From Stigonema ocellatum SAG 48.90 = DSM 106950 (lineage in GTDB: Bacteria; Cyanobacteriota; Cyanobacteriia; Cyanobacteriales; Nostocaceae), in the NCBI GenBank assembly GCA_016903675.1, contig JADQBA010000014.1:1-64000 (forward strand): a stretch of DNA of 64,000 nt, written 5' to 3'. This document shows positions 16,413 through 25,917 of this stretch, piece by piece. The position numbers and the translations under genes are program-made. A model generated the notes under the pieces. It had not been told where the DNA came from. It saw nothing but the letters and a program-made list of their open reading frames with translations, and made no database searches. Position 1 is the stretch's first letter; every line of letters begins with the position of its first letter.

Positions 16413-17630
16413 CTATTGTGGAATAATTTTTGTAACGACTCTTTCTGTTGAATTGCCACCGTTAACGACAATGGTTTCTGCTTCTAGATTACCAGAGGCT
16501 TGTTGACCTGTAAAAGTTAATGGTGGGTCAAATTGGCGATAAACTACATTTCCCTGAGCTGCAAGCAAATGATCGTTAAGATACCAAGTTAATGTTTGAG
16601 AGTGGAGTGACTGACCACGCTGTCCAACACCGTTAACATTACCTGTTAAATAAACAGTTTTTTGTGGGATTTTCATTTCACCTTGATTGGCTGTCACGCG
16701 CAAATTTTCAGCACGCTGGAACACACGTATAGCAGTATTTGACGTTACAGTTTCTGCGTTCAGGTTCCAGATCATAGAATTACTAGCTATTTGCATTGGC
16801 GGGTCTAGTAATTCTACTTGGGCATTCTTGTTAAGGATGGCAATCTTAGTTTTCAAGTTCATTTCGGCAGTATTTCCCTGACCACGATCAGTAATTTGAT
16901 TATTTTGATAACGATCAATTTGTACAGGGCGATCGCTAAAGAGTGTTTCCGCTTTTATCTGCCATATTAAATGCTCAGTTCGCATTTGCACTTGGGGTTC
17001 AGTAGAGGTTGCTACCACCTGACCATAAAAGTCCATGCGCTGTTCGCGAGTTTTTACTCGTGCTTCTTGCGCCACCGCCTGTAGTTGTTTATGGGTGCCG
17101 TGGATTTTGTTGCGGACAATCAACAAATCTTCTTCGGGTCGCCATTCTAATTCATTACCTTGCAACACAATGCCATTGTGGGGGTCTGTAGCGACAATCT
17201 TTCCCTTGAGAAACAGTTGTTTACCATCCTGCTTAATATCTGCCTGTTGTGCTGTTACTTTGTAAACTATTTTACCATCTTGGTAGAGTTCACCATATGG
17301 ACTTTCAGCTTTACCAATTTGTTTTTCTTTGGTGTATTTCGCCTGTTTAGCTTTGACTTTCCAAATAGGTCGCCCCGCTTCATCTGCCTGTTCTAAAGTG
17401 ACATCAAAGAAATTCAAATTGCTCTCCACGTCTTGGGGCGATGGACTCGACCCAGAGGGTTGGTTCGCTTTATGGGTTTGATTCCCACAGGCTACCAGCC
17501 CAATGATCAAAAGAAAGGTAAAAGGCAAAACAGAGCCGGGGAGCACAGGAGAATTTAGATCTAAACGCCCCTCTACCCAGAACCTCTGCCCAGAACCTCT
17601 GTCCCTCTTCTTACCTTGCTGCTTCATCAC
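16413..17630 (-). CDS. LptC-like lipoprotein (LPS-export periplasmic component family)
   Basis: 405 residues. A hydrophobic segment (about 36-48) ends in a lipobox-like VACG, suggesting lipid attachment at Cys48. A Ser/Pro-rich spacer follows, then long beta-rich repeats (WKVKAKQAKYTKEKQIGKAE; VTAQQADIKQDGKQLFLKGK) of the LptC/OstA type. LptC passes lipopolysaccharide from the inner-membrane ABC transporter to LptA. Cyanobacterial homologues are larger, as here. Residues 1-35 are partly encoded by repeat-like DNA (repeated AGAACCTCTG), so the true start could be downstream. Its ATG overlaps the stop of the LabA-like gene (ATGA at 17627-17630), implying one operon. Confidence 0.8.
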   Translation of the reverse strand: MMKQQGKKRDRGSGQRFWVEGRLDLNSPVLPGSVLPFTFLLIIGLVACGNQTHKANQPSGSSPSPQDVESNLNFFDVTLEQADEAGRPIWKVKAKQAKYTKEKQIGKAESPYGELYQDGKIVYKVTAQQADIKQDGKQLFLKGKIVATDPHNGIVLQGNELEWRPEEDLLIVRNKIHGTHKQLQAVAQEARVKTREQRMDFYGQVVATSTEPQVQMRTEHLIWQIKAETLFSDRPVQIDRYQNNQITDRGQGNTAEMNLKTKIAILNKNAQVELLDPPMQIASNSMIWNLNAETVTSNTAIRVFQRAENLRVTANQGEMKIPQKTVYLTGNVNGVGQRGQSLHSQTLTWYLNDHLLAAQGNVVYRQFDPPLTFTGQQASGNLEAETIVVNGGNSTERVVTKIIPQ

Positions 17631-18265
17631 TCTTGAATTTCCAAGTGACCATCAGTATTTCTTGGCTGTTCCAAAAAACTCATACTGGACAAAGGTCGAT
17701 ATGGATAACTTTGGCGAGGGGTTTTTTGGATATCTTCTTTGATCGCTTCTAAGTCAATATACCGATCAGAGACATTGATTAAGCTGTCGCTTGTCATTGA
17801 TCGCAAACTAACTACCTCTACCCGCACGCCGCGATAGCTAACCGAGTTCACCGCGTATGCCAGATCCCCATCGCCACTCACTAATACTGCTGTATCATAG
17901 GAATCTACCAAAGCCATCATATCCACTGCAATTTCTACATCCAAATTTGCTTTTTTTGACCCATCAGGCAGCTGTACTAAATCCTTAGCAATCACTCGAT
18001 AGCCGTTGCGACGCATCCACAGCAGAAAACCCTGTTGCTTCTCATTAGTCCGGTCTACACCTGTGTAAAAGAAAGCACGTAGCAGTCTAGATCCCCCTGT
18101 TAGGCGGCATAATAGCTTCGTATAATCTATCTCGATTCCTAATTGCAGCGCCGCATAAAATAAATTTGAGCCATCTATAAATATCGCAACACGACCCCGA
18201 TTTTCCAAAACTTGTTCTGGCGTAAAAATTGAGTCGTTGTCCAAATTATTCAACATTGTTGTCAT
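17627..18265 (-). CDS. NYN-domain protein, LabA/DUF88 family
   Basis: 212 residues with the PIN-like NYN fold. Acidic metal-binding residues appear in AIFIDGSNLFYAAL, in LDVEIAVDMMALVDSYD and in VLVSGDGDLAYAVNSV. The family includes putative RNases, and cyanobacterial LabA acts in clock output, so an RNA-processing or regulatory role is plausible. The C-terminal 30 residues are Pro/Ser-rich and probably disordered. The next gene (LptC-like) starts within its stop codon, so the two are translationally coupled. That pairing is not obviously functional. Confidence 0.88.
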   Translation of the reverse strand: MTTMLNNLDNDSIFTPEQVLENRGRVAIFIDGSNLFYAALQLGIEIDYTKLLCRLTGGSRLLRAFFYTGVDRTNEKQQGFLLWMRRNGYRVIAKDLVQLPDGSKKANLDVEIAVDMMALVDSYDTAVLVSGDGDLAYAVNSVSYRGVRVEVVSLRSMTSDSLINVSDRYIDLEAIKEDIQKTPRQSYPYRPLSSMSFLEQPRNTDGHLEIQE

Positions 18266-18395
18266 ACCTCATTTTTTATCCTGTAATAATTGATACTTTT
18301 TCAAGGTGGAGATGCAAGTTAGATCGGCTTATAATAATCTTTCAGGGCTAATCTATTCAGCCCTGACAAATTTTAAAAAACAGAGTTTGAAAGGA

Positions 18396-19997
18396 CTAAC
18401 CCTTTTCAGGCGGTTCTATTCGCTTAAAGATTGGACGGGGTTCACCCAACTTTTGTTGATTGTCTAGTACTCCCCATGTCCCATGAATTGCAAAAGGGGC
18501 GGAAATAGCGGTTCGTATTTGATCGTTAAAGTCTATTCCGAAGCCCAGCTGCTGGTAAATGTCGCTACTGATATTTGGAATAATTGGAGATAGGAGATAA
18601 GCTGCTAGTCTGACGGATTCTAAAACTGCGTACAATACTTCTTCCACTGCTTGCTGCTGTCCTTGTTTATACAATGACCAAGGAGCTTGCTCATCAATAA
18701 ACTTATTGCAGGCTCGCACCAGTAAAAAGACTGCCTCGCAAGCTTGATTGAACGCTAGCGCTTCGTAAGCATTTTTTACTTGTTCCCCTAGACGTAAACC
18801 AATAGATTTCAAAGGATGCTCAACAGGAATATCTTCATTTGTGATTTGCGACACATTGCCAGCGCAATACCTCTTCACCATGTTCAAGGTGCGATTTAGT
18901 AAATTACCTAAATCATTTGCCAAATCTGCATTTAGAACATTAATGAATCTACTTTCATTAAAATCGCCATCCTTACCAAATTCAATTTCCTTAAGGAAGT
19001 AATAACGAACGGCATCTGCACCATAGCACTTAATTAGTGCTATGGGGTCAAGGGTATTGCCCAGACTTTTACCCATCTTCTGACCATCTTTAGTCAAAAA
19101 GCCATGCACAAATACTCGAACAGGCAGAGGTAAGTCAGCTGACATCAGCATTGCAGGCCAGTAAACTGTATGAAAGCGCAGGATATCCTTACCAATTAAG
19201 TGCAGGTTGATTGGCCACCATTTTGCTAGAGCATTTTCTAAAGTTGGTTCGACCTCTGGTTCTAGCAATGCTGTTACATAACCCAGCAGCGCATCAAACC
19301 AGACATAAATGGTGTGCTTGGGATCAACTGGTATTGGAAAACCCCACTCCACATTCACCCGCGAAATTGAAAAGTCCTGCAACCCTTGATTCACAAAGCT
19401 CTTGACTTCATTACGACGACTTTCTGGCTGGATAAAATCGGGTTGAGACTTGTACAGTTCTTCCAGTTGAGATTGATATTTCGATAAGCGGAAGAAGTAA
19501 TTCTGTTCGTCTCGCCACTCCACTTCTTTGTTCGTGTGGATGGGACAACGGTGTCCCTCTAGTAGTTCCCGTTCCTCTTTAAATTCTTCACACGAGACGC
19601 AGTACCAGCCTTGTTGTTGTCCTAGGTAGATGTCACCACTTTCCCAAACTCGTTGGAAGAATTCTTTGACGATCGCTTCATGGCGATCGTTGGTAGTCCG
19701 AATAAAGCGATCGTATTGAATATTGAGCAACTGCCATAGTTTGACAAACCCAACAGACATTTCATCACATAAGCTTTGAGGCTCAAGCCCTTTGCTCTCG
19801 GCTGTCCGCTGAATTTTTTGTCCATGCTCATCTGTACCTGTAATCAGCAGTACCGAATGCCCCACAAGTCTTTGAAACCGCGCCACCACATCTGCTGCCA
19901 TTGTCGTATAAGCGCTGCCAATGTGGGGTAAATCGTTTACATAATATAGAGGTGTTGTCAGTGCAAATGTCAATTCTTTTTTATCCACTAGATTCAT
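18396..19997 (-). CDS. metG: Methionyl-tRNA synthetase
   Basis: This class I aminoacyl-tRNA synthetase charges tRNA-Met. 533 residues, without the C-terminal dimerisation domain. HIGS (25-28) is the HIGH signature and KMGKS (about 307-311) is the KMSKS variant. The zinc-knuckle region has WYCVSCEEF and GHRCPIH, the pattern of a one-zinc bacterial enzyme. Anticodon-binding residues lie in the helical C-terminus. It is a single gene on the minus strand, 130 bases upstream of the LabA-like gene. Confidence 0.97.
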   Translation of the reverse strand: MNLVDKKELTFALTTPLYYVNDLPHIGSAYTTMAADVVARFQRLVGHSVLLITGTDEHGQKIQRTAESKGLEPQSLCDEMSVGFVKLWQLLNIQYDRFIRTTNDRHEAIVKEFFQRVWESGDIYLGQQQGWYCVSCEEFKEERELLEGHRCPIHTNKEVEWRDEQNYFFRLSKYQSQLEELYKSQPDFIQPESRRNEVKSFVNQGLQDFSISRVNVEWGFPIPVDPKHTIYVWFDALLGYVTALLEPEVEPTLENALAKWWPINLHLIGKDILRFHTVYWPAMLMSADLPLPVRVFVHGFLTKDGQKMGKSLGNTLDPIALIKCYGADAVRYYFLKEIEFGKDGDFNESRFINVLNADLANDLGNLLNRTLNMVKRYCAGNVSQITNEDIPVEHPLKSIGLRLGEQVKNAYEALAFNQACEAVFLLVRACNKFIDEQAPWSLYKQGQQQAVEEVLYAVLESVRLAAYLLSPIIPNISSDIYQQLGFGIDFNDQIRTAISAPFAIHGTWGVLDNQQKLGEPRPIFKRIEPPEKG

Positions 19998-20349
19998 GCA
20001 GAATAAAAATAACTTGTTAAGACTGCTTTGTATCTTACAAATCTCGGCAAAACCAGGTAATTATATAATAAAACTACCTTTTTTTCAAGAATCACCCTAA
20101 TACTAGCAAATTTCGCCAATTCTGGTTTGAAGAAATCGGACTTTTCTTGATCTGGGGGAGCACAGGGGGGCGTGGGGAGGGTGGGGAGTGTGGGGAAAGA
20201 ACTTTTAACACCTATACCCTTACATTCCAATCTTAGTCAGGATTATTAATTATGAATTAACTCCAAACCCCAAGCCCCAAACCCTAAACCCCCAACTCCT
20301 CACTCCTAGTTCATAATTCATAATTCATAATTCATAATTCATAACTCCT
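19998..20349. other. Intergenic region with repeats
   Basis: 352 bases between divergent metG and the hydrolase gene. It holds a GTGGGGA-type heptamer run (about 20160-20200), an AACCCCAAGCCCC run, and at least four tandem TAATTCA units (about 20308-20345) that end ten bases before the hydrolase start codon. No gene. Confidence 0.7.
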
Positions 20350-21159
20350 ATGGGAAAAGTTGAGCTAAAGCCGTGTTTCCTCACGCCTAAACGTCTACAG
20401 CCAGAATATCCGCTGTTTGTATATTTGCCAGGAATGGATGGAACAGGTCAACTATTGCGATCGCAAACTGCTGGATTAGAAGCAGCCTTTGATGTCCGCT
20501 GTTTGGCAATCCCACGTGAAGACCTTAACAGTTGGGATGTTCTAACTAATAGTGTCTTGGACTTGATCCACGCGGAATTAAAAAAAAGCTCCCAGCGGTC
20601 AGTTTACCTGTGTGGAGAGTCGTTTGGGGGTTGTTTGGCTCAGAAAGTGGCTATTGCTGCACCGCACTTATTTGAACTCATCATCCTGATTAACCCAGCT
20701 TCTAGCTTTCATCTTCACCCTTGGTTAAATTGGGGATCACAACTCACTTATCTAGCACCATCATACCTTTATGACATTGGTGCACTCAGTGTATTACCGT
20801 TTTTAGCAGCTTTGCAACGCATTTCCCGAAGCGATCGCCAAGAACTTTTAAAAACCATGCGTTCGGTACCACCAGAAACCGTCCTCTGGCGGTTGTCTTT
20901 AATTAGGGAGTTTGAGGTTAATGACTCGGAGTTGCGTCGTCTAACTCAACCAGCTTTGGTACTTGCTAGTGCTTGCGATCGCCTTTTGCCCTCTCTGGCT
21001 GAAGCTAGACGTTTAGTCAAAATTTTACCCAATGCCAAAATGGTGATACTACCCTATAGTGGACATGCCTGTTTGCTGGAAACAGACATTAACCTCTACG
21101 ACTTTGTCAACAATGCCGCTTTAAAGAGACGGGGCTTTAAACCCAGCTTAAGATTCTGA
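20350..21159 (+). CDS. Alpha/beta hydrolase
   Basis: 269 residues with a classic alpha/beta-hydrolase pattern: LPGMDGTGQL (oxyanion-hole loop), the nucleophile elbow CGESFGGC (Ser91), an acid in SACDRLLPS (about 218), and the catalytic His in YSGHACLLE (about 239). The sequence resembles the cyanobacterial and plastid esterase/acyltransferase-like group (phytyl-ester-synthase relatives), but the substrate cannot be assigned. TAATTCA repeats up to the start codon suggest an unusual promoter/leader. A GGACTGG hairpin follows at 21174-21195. Confidence 0.8.
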   Translation: MGKVELKPCFLTPKRLQPEYPLFVYLPGMDGTGQLLRSQTAGLEAAFDVRCLAIPREDLNSWDVLTNSVLDLIHAELKKSSQRSVYLCGESFGGCLAQKVAIAAPHLFELIILINPASSFHLHPWLNWGSQLTYLAPSYLYDIGALSVLPFLAALQRISRSDRQELLKTMRSVPPETVLWRLSLIREFEVNDSELRRLTQPALVLASACDRLLPSLAEARRLVKILPNAKMVILPYSGHACLLETDINLYDFVNNAALKRRGFKPSLRF

Positions 21160-21173
21160 GTATAATTTTGTTA

Positions 21174-21195
21174 CCAGTCCTTTGAACCGGACTGG
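21174..21195 (+). terminator. Hairpin downstream of the hydrolase gene
   Basis: CCAGTCC-tttgaacc-GGACTGG forms a 7-bp stem 15 bases after the stop codon. There is no T-run, so it is a weak terminator candidate. The TTAGGGCTGAC motif of the fold-back element at 22672-22812 appears nearby (21231). Confidence 0.4.
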
Positions 21196-21403
21196 ATAGT
21201 TAATATCATCTCCGGTTTAATACTCATCATTAGGGCTGACACGGAGAGTGGGAGACACACTCCTTCGGGAAAGATTTTTATGATGACCAATTAAACAGAC
21301 TTGATATAAAATATTCGACAAATTGTACTTGCAGAGAGAGGAAAAAGCGATCGCACCAGCGCTAAAACCATAATAGAAAGACGTTCACTTCTGGTGCTAA
21401 AAA

Positions 21404-22540
21404 ATGAAAGACAAACCCGCCTCAGCTTTGCCAACACTCAGCAATACATTGGAAAAAAGTCCTCAAGAAGATCAACCATCTTTTTTGCTATGGTTTCAAG
21501 CTGGACAAGACGGAGTAAAAAAAGCTGTTGAGGTAGGAGAAGCAACGGCAAAACAAATACAAAAGCTACTTGAGCAAGTAACTCAAGGAACCGGACGCTT
21601 AGCCAATGGTCTTTCCGAAATCTGGCTGATCAGAAAGCTAGCTGGCTTTTTGAATCTGAATTGGCTCACTGGTGCTGTTGATAACGTTAATTTGGAAAAG
21701 GCAGAAAAAGCAGTAAAAAAGCTACAGCAACAGCATCCTAATGAATCACCCAGCCAGCTTGCTCACCGCATCATGTTGGAAAAAGCAACTAAAGCTGGAG
21801 GAATTGGTCTAGCAACTAGTATTTTGCCTGGTGCTGCAACGGCGCTGTTATTAGTTGATTTAGCAACGACGACGCAATTGCAGTCAGAAATGGTTTATCA
21901 AATTGCATCTGCCTATGGGCTAGACTTAAAAGACCCTGCCCGCAAAGGTGAAGTTTTGGGTATTTTTGGTCTGGCTTTTGGTGGGGGTCGTTTGCTAAAA
22001 GCAACAGGTTTAGGTTTGCTGCGAAATATACCTTTTGCTGGTGCAGTGATTGATGCTAGCTCCAATGCGGTGATGATCTATTCATTAGGATATGCGGCTT
22101 GTCGATTTTATGAAGCTAAGTTGGATGCATCAAAGTCCCTGATGAACGAAGCGACACTGGCACAGTTGAAGCAACAAAGCGAAAATTATCTTCAAAGAGC
22201 GATCGCTCAGGAAGTGGTCATGGATCAAATTTTGGCTCACATGATTTTTGCCAGTAATCCCGACAAAACTTGGGAAGAAATTTTGCCAGAATTGCAAGCT
22301 TTAAACATTAGTTCTAACTCGTTAAGCGCAATTGAGCAAAATATTAAATCACCGCAGCCTTTGGATACGCTTCTCAATCAACTCAACCGTGATTTTGCCG
22401 TACCTTTGTTGGCTCAGTGTTACAGAATCGCCCATTTTAACGGTGAAATTACACCAGATGAACAAAAGGTGCTGGACATGATTACCACAAAATTTCACAT
22501 TGACTTGAATTCGATTCAGTCAGCAGTCAATGCTAATTGA
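21404..22540 (+). CDS. EcsC-family protein with TerB-like C-terminus
   Basis: 378 residues. The centre (about 125-235) carries the EcsC-like alternation of Gly/Ala-rich hydrophobic helices (IGLATSILPGAATALLLVDL; FGLAFGGGRLLKATGLGLL), probably membrane-associated. The C-terminal ~110 residues resemble a TerB helical domain (CYRIAHFNGEITPDEQKVL, acidic metal-site-like). The N-terminus is a charged, possibly coiled region. Function is unknown; family members occur near envelope and stress genes. ATG at 21404, monocistronic. Confidence 0.7.
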   Translation: MKDKPASALPTLSNTLEKSPQEDQPSFLLWFQAGQDGVKKAVEVGEATAKQIQKLLEQVTQGTGRLANGLSEIWLIRKLAGFLNLNWLTGAVDNVNLEKAEKAVKKLQQQHPNESPSQLAHRIMLEKATKAGGIGLATSILPGAATALLLVDLATTTQLQSEMVYQIASAYGLDLKDPARKGEVLGIFGLAFGGGRLLKATGLGLLRNIPFAGAVIDASSNAVMIYSLGYAACRFYEAKLDASKSLMNEATLAQLKQQSENYLQRAIAQEVVMDQILAHMIFASNPDKTWEEILPELQALNISSNSLSAIEQNIKSPQPLDTLLNQLNRDFAVPLLAQCYRIAHFNGEITPDEQKVLDMITTKFHIDLNSIQSAVNAN

Positions 22541-22992
22541 TAATTTCTAACAAAGGACTCTAACGACTGAAGTCTTATTAAATTTACTCTAGTTTGTCAA
22601 TAGTCTTGGGTAATATTTTTGCGAGCAATACTACCATTTGCAATTACTCTGGTTAAATAAAAAATACAGTTATAGGACCAGCCCTTTCAAGGTGCAAGTC
22701 GAAAAACTTGTTCTTCTTCGTGTTCTTCGTGCCTTCTCCCCGAGTGAGTAGAACACGAAGGAAATAGGAAATCCAAGTATTACGACTTGCACCTTGAAAG
22801 GGCTGATCCTATATTATAGCCATCCTATTTGAATTCCAAATTTCCTAGACCTCAGAAACCGGGTTTCTCCACGGAAAGCAAATCATTGAGGATTGCTATA
22901 TATAAATCTATCTGAAGATCATTCCACAAATCTTGCCGTCAGTCTTATGGTATATGTGAGAGGATAGGTGGATTTTTCACTGTAGTAGCTCA
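22541..22992. other. Intergenic region with fold-back element
   Basis: 452 bases ahead of the PAS kinase. It contains the element at 22672-22812 and a GAAACCGGGTTTCT motif near 22856, the same common hairpin half found inside the element at 41252. No gene. Confidence 0.6.
22672..22812. mobile_element. MITE-like element with 30-bp terminal inverted repeats
   Basis: Left end 22672-22701 and right end 22783-22812 are complementary at 29 of 30 positions (core CAGCCCTTTCAAGGTGCAAG). The 81-base interior includes TTCTTCGTG.../...CACGAAG. A related, less symmetrical copy begins at 50171. No coding capacity. Confidence 0.85.
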
Positions 22993-25422
22993 ATGCGGAA
23001 ATTTCCTATGTCGCTAATGGCGGGATTGGTGATTGCCATTTTTGTGAAGCTGATAGGGCTTTTTGCCAGATACGTTAACAAAAATAATGGCGATCGCAAC
23101 CGTGCTGAAATTGAAGCCAAAGACACAAATAGCATAGACCTCAGTGAGTGTCAACAAGCCGAAGCGGCATTACGCATACTCAACAGTGTAGAAGATGTCT
23201 TCTGGATGTCAAATCCGAGAAAAGAACAATTGATTTACGTTAGTCCGGGGTATGAGCAAATTTGGGGAAGGTCGTGTGAAAGCCTCAAGGCAAATTTTAG
23301 AGAATGGATAGACGCGATTCACCCAGATGACCGGGAGCGAGTACAGCGGGCTTTTGTGGAAACTGTATATCAAGGAAAGTACGATCAAGAGTATCGCATT
23401 ATACGTCCTGATGGCACAATTCGCTGGATACGCGATCGCGCCTATCCAGTGAAAAACAATGCCAAAGAAGCACAGTATGTCACTGGTATTGCCCAAGACA
23501 TTACAGACCGCAAACAAGCAGAAGCTGCACTACAGGAAAGTGAAGAACGTTATCGAATGCTTGTGGAAAACGTTCCCCAACTCGTCTGGATTACCCGCCC
23601 CGATGGATTTGTGGAATACTTCAACCAGCGCTGGACCGACTACACTGGACTCAAATCCCACGAAGCCTTGGGGTGGAATGGGCGGCAGGTGGTTCATCCC
23701 GATGACCTACCACAAGCCCTAGAGCATTGGACTACAGGACTGAGGACAGGAAATCGAGTAGAGGTACAGTATCGCCTGAAACGTTATGATGGGGTTTACC
23801 GTTGGCATATTGCACAGGCTGTACCACTACGTGACTCCAACGGCACAATTCTCAAGTGGTTCGGCACTTGCACCGACATTGATGACCAAAAACGGGCAGA
23901 AGAAGCATTACGCCAGAGTGAATCACGGCTACGGCTATTTGTGGAATCAGACATAATTGGTCTGATTATTTCTGATATATATGGAGGAATTCATGAGGTA
24001 AACAATGCGTTTCTCCGCATCGTTGGCTATACCCGCAAAGATTTTATCTCAGGTCGGTTGCTCTGGACCGATCTCACGCCACAAGAGTATTTGCCGTTAG
24101 ATTATGCAGCGATCGCCGAGGCAAAAAACAGAGGTGTTTGCACCCCCTATGAAAAAGAGTACATCCGCAAAGACACTTCTCGTGTTTCTATATTGATTGG
24201 CTATGCCTTGATCGGGGAGAACAAGGAACAGGCGATCGCCTTCGTTCTGGACATGACTGAACTCAAGCTGACACAAGCAGCCTTAACTGAAAGCGAGAAG
24301 CGCTTTCGCTATGTGACAGATAAAGCCCCCATGATGGTTTGGATGTCGGGTCAGGATAAACTCTGGACCTACATCAATCAACCTTGGCTGGATTTTACAG
24401 GACGATCCATAGAACAGGAGCTTGGGAATGGTTGGATGGAAGGCGTCCATCCCGATGACTTACAGCATAGTCTGGAAACTTATATTAAAGCATTTGATAG
24501 CCGCCAAGATTTCCAAATGGAGTACCGTCTCCGACGGTTTGATGGAGAATATCGTTGGATATTAGATATGGGTGTGCCTCGGTTGACTACCGCAGGTGAG
24601 TTTCTTGGTTATATTGGCTCTTGTATAGATATTGACGATCGCAAAGTCGCCGAAGCCCAAATTCGGCAAATGAACGAAACCCTAGAAGAACGGGTAAAAC
24701 AGCGTACCGCCCAACTAGAAGCAGCCAACAAAGAACTGGAATCGTTTTGTTATTCAGTTTCCCATGACCTGCGGGCACCATTACGGCACATTAGTGGATT
24801 CGTTGATTTGCTGCAAAAACGCTTGGGGACAACAGCACTAGATCAGACTAGTGGGCGTTACCTCAACATTATTACTGAAACTACTAAACAAGCAGGTAAA
24901 TTAATCGATGACTTGCTAGCATTCTCTCGCATGGGACGCACTGAGATGTTCCAGATCATCATTGATATGAATCAACTGGTGCGGGAGGTGCAACGCGAAC
25001 TAGAGCCTGAAACAAGCAAACGTCAAGTTTCCTGGCAAATTGAATCTTTACCCCAGGTACACGGGGACCCTTCCATGTTGCGGCTAGTTGTTCGTAACTT
25101 GCTGGAAAACGCGATCAAATATACCAAAACCCGTCCCTTGGCAGAAATCAGGGTAGGCAGTCACAGCAGTGCGCAAGAAGTGGTATTCTTCGTGCAAGAT
25201 AATGGCATTGGCTTTGACATGCGATATGTTCATAAACTATTTGGTGTCTTTCAACGCCTGCATAGCGATTCTATGTTTGAAGGTACAGGTGTTGGATTGG
25301 CAAACGTACAACGCATTATTCACCGACACGGCGGGCGCGTCTGGGCTGAGGGTGAGATAGATAAGGGGGCGACATTTTATTTCGCGCTACCAAGGGGGTC
25401 GCAAGCAGAAAGTGGAGAGTAG
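22993..25422 (+). CDS. Multi-PAS sensor histidine kinase
   Basis: 809 residues. One N-terminal hydrophobic helix (about 7-28) is followed by four PAS/PAC units (roughly 55-175, 180-302, 308-425, 430-552), a coiled linker (MNETLEERVKQRTAQLEAAN), a HisKA dimerisation domain with the phospho-acceptor His591 in SVSHDLRAPL, and a HATPase_c domain with N-box NAIKYT, DNGIGF and FEGTGVGLANV. The H-box and ATPase type match the phytochrome-like kinases that pair with Rcp1-type regulators, and one follows immediately. No GAF/phytochrome module, so the signal is unknown. Its stop lies 13 bases before the regulator's start. Confidence 0.93.
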   Translation: MRKFPMSLMAGLVIAIFVKLIGLFARYVNKNNGDRNRAEIEAKDTNSIDLSECQQAEAALRILNSVEDVFWMSNPRKEQLIYVSPGYEQIWGRSCESLKANFREWIDAIHPDDRERVQRAFVETVYQGKYDQEYRIIRPDGTIRWIRDRAYPVKNNAKEAQYVTGIAQDITDRKQAEAALQESEERYRMLVENVPQLVWITRPDGFVEYFNQRWTDYTGLKSHEALGWNGRQVVHPDDLPQALEHWTTGLRTGNRVEVQYRLKRYDGVYRWHIAQAVPLRDSNGTILKWFGTCTDIDDQKRAEEALRQSESRLRLFVESDIIGLIISDIYGGIHEVNNAFLRIVGYTRKDFISGRLLWTDLTPQEYLPLDYAAIAEAKNRGVCTPYEKEYIRKDTSRVSILIGYALIGENKEQAIAFVLDMTELKLTQAALTESEKRFRYVTDKAPMMVWMSGQDKLWTYINQPWLDFTGRSIEQELGNGWMEGVHPDDLQHSLETYIKAFDSRQDFQMEYRLRRFDGEYRWILDMGVPRLTTAGEFLGYIGSCIDIDDRKVAEAQIRQMNETLEERVKQRTAQLEAANKELESFCYSVSHDLRAPLRHISGFVDLLQKRLGTTALDQTSGRYLNIITETTKQAGKLIDDLLAFSRMGRTEMFQIIIDMNQLVREVQRELEPETSKRQVSWQIESLPQVHGDPSMLRLVVRNLLENAIKYTKTRPLAEIRVGSHSSAQEVVFFVQDNGIGFDMRYVHKLFGVFQRLHSDSMFEGTGVGLANVQRIIHRHGGRVWAEGEIDKGATFYFALPRGSQAESGE

Positions 25423-25435
25423 AGAGCAAGAAGGA

Positions 25436-25915
25436 ATGGAACTGAAGCGCATTCTCCTAGTCGAAGACAGCATTAATGACGTTGAGTTAATCCTGACTTC
25501 CCTGGCTGAAAACCATTTAGGTAATGAAGTTGTGGTGGTCCGTGATGGCGAAGAAGCGTTAGATTACCTCTATCGCCGTGGCGTTTATCGATTGCGCCGA
25601 GAGGGTAATCCTGTCGTGGTGTTACTGGATCTGAAACTGCCAAAGGTGGACGGTATAGAAGTCTTGACAAAACTCAAGGCTGACCCAAGTTTACGAGTCG
25701 TGCCGGTGGTGGTACTGACCTCCTCCCGCGAAGAGCAGGATCTGACTCGTTGCTATGAACTTAACACTAATGGCTATGTTGTCAAGCCCATCGACTTTCA
25801 TGAATTTGTGGATGTGATTAAGGGATTAGGATTATTTTGGGCAATAATTAATGAACCGCCCCCCGGTAACATCCCGCCCTCACAGAGCAGTAGTCAAGGA
25901 ATTGCAGGAACATAG
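25436..25915 (+). CDS. Rcp1-like single-domain response regulator
   Basis: 159 residues, a stand-alone receiver domain. The acidic pocket is in LLVEDSINDVE, the phospho-acceptor is Asp65 in LLDLKLPKVDG, and the conserved Thr/Lys are in VVVLTSS and YVVKPIDF. The YLYRRG segment and overall pattern are those of Rcp1/CheY-like partners of cyanobacterial phytochrome-type kinases. I chose the ATG at 25436, preceded by AAGGA, over an in-frame ATG at 25412 that overlaps the kinase. It sits between the PAS kinase and the REC-kinase, two bases from the latter, so it is probably a phosphotransfer link in one operon. Confidence 0.93.
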   Translation: MELKRILLVEDSINDVELILTSLAENHLGNEVVVVRDGEEALDYLYRRGVYRLRREGNPVVVLLDLKLPKVDGIEVLTKLKADPSLRVVPVVVLTSSREEQDLTRCYELNTNGYVVKPIDFHEFVDVIKGLGLFWAIINEPPPGNIPPSQSSSQGIAGT

Positions 25916-25917
25916 TC

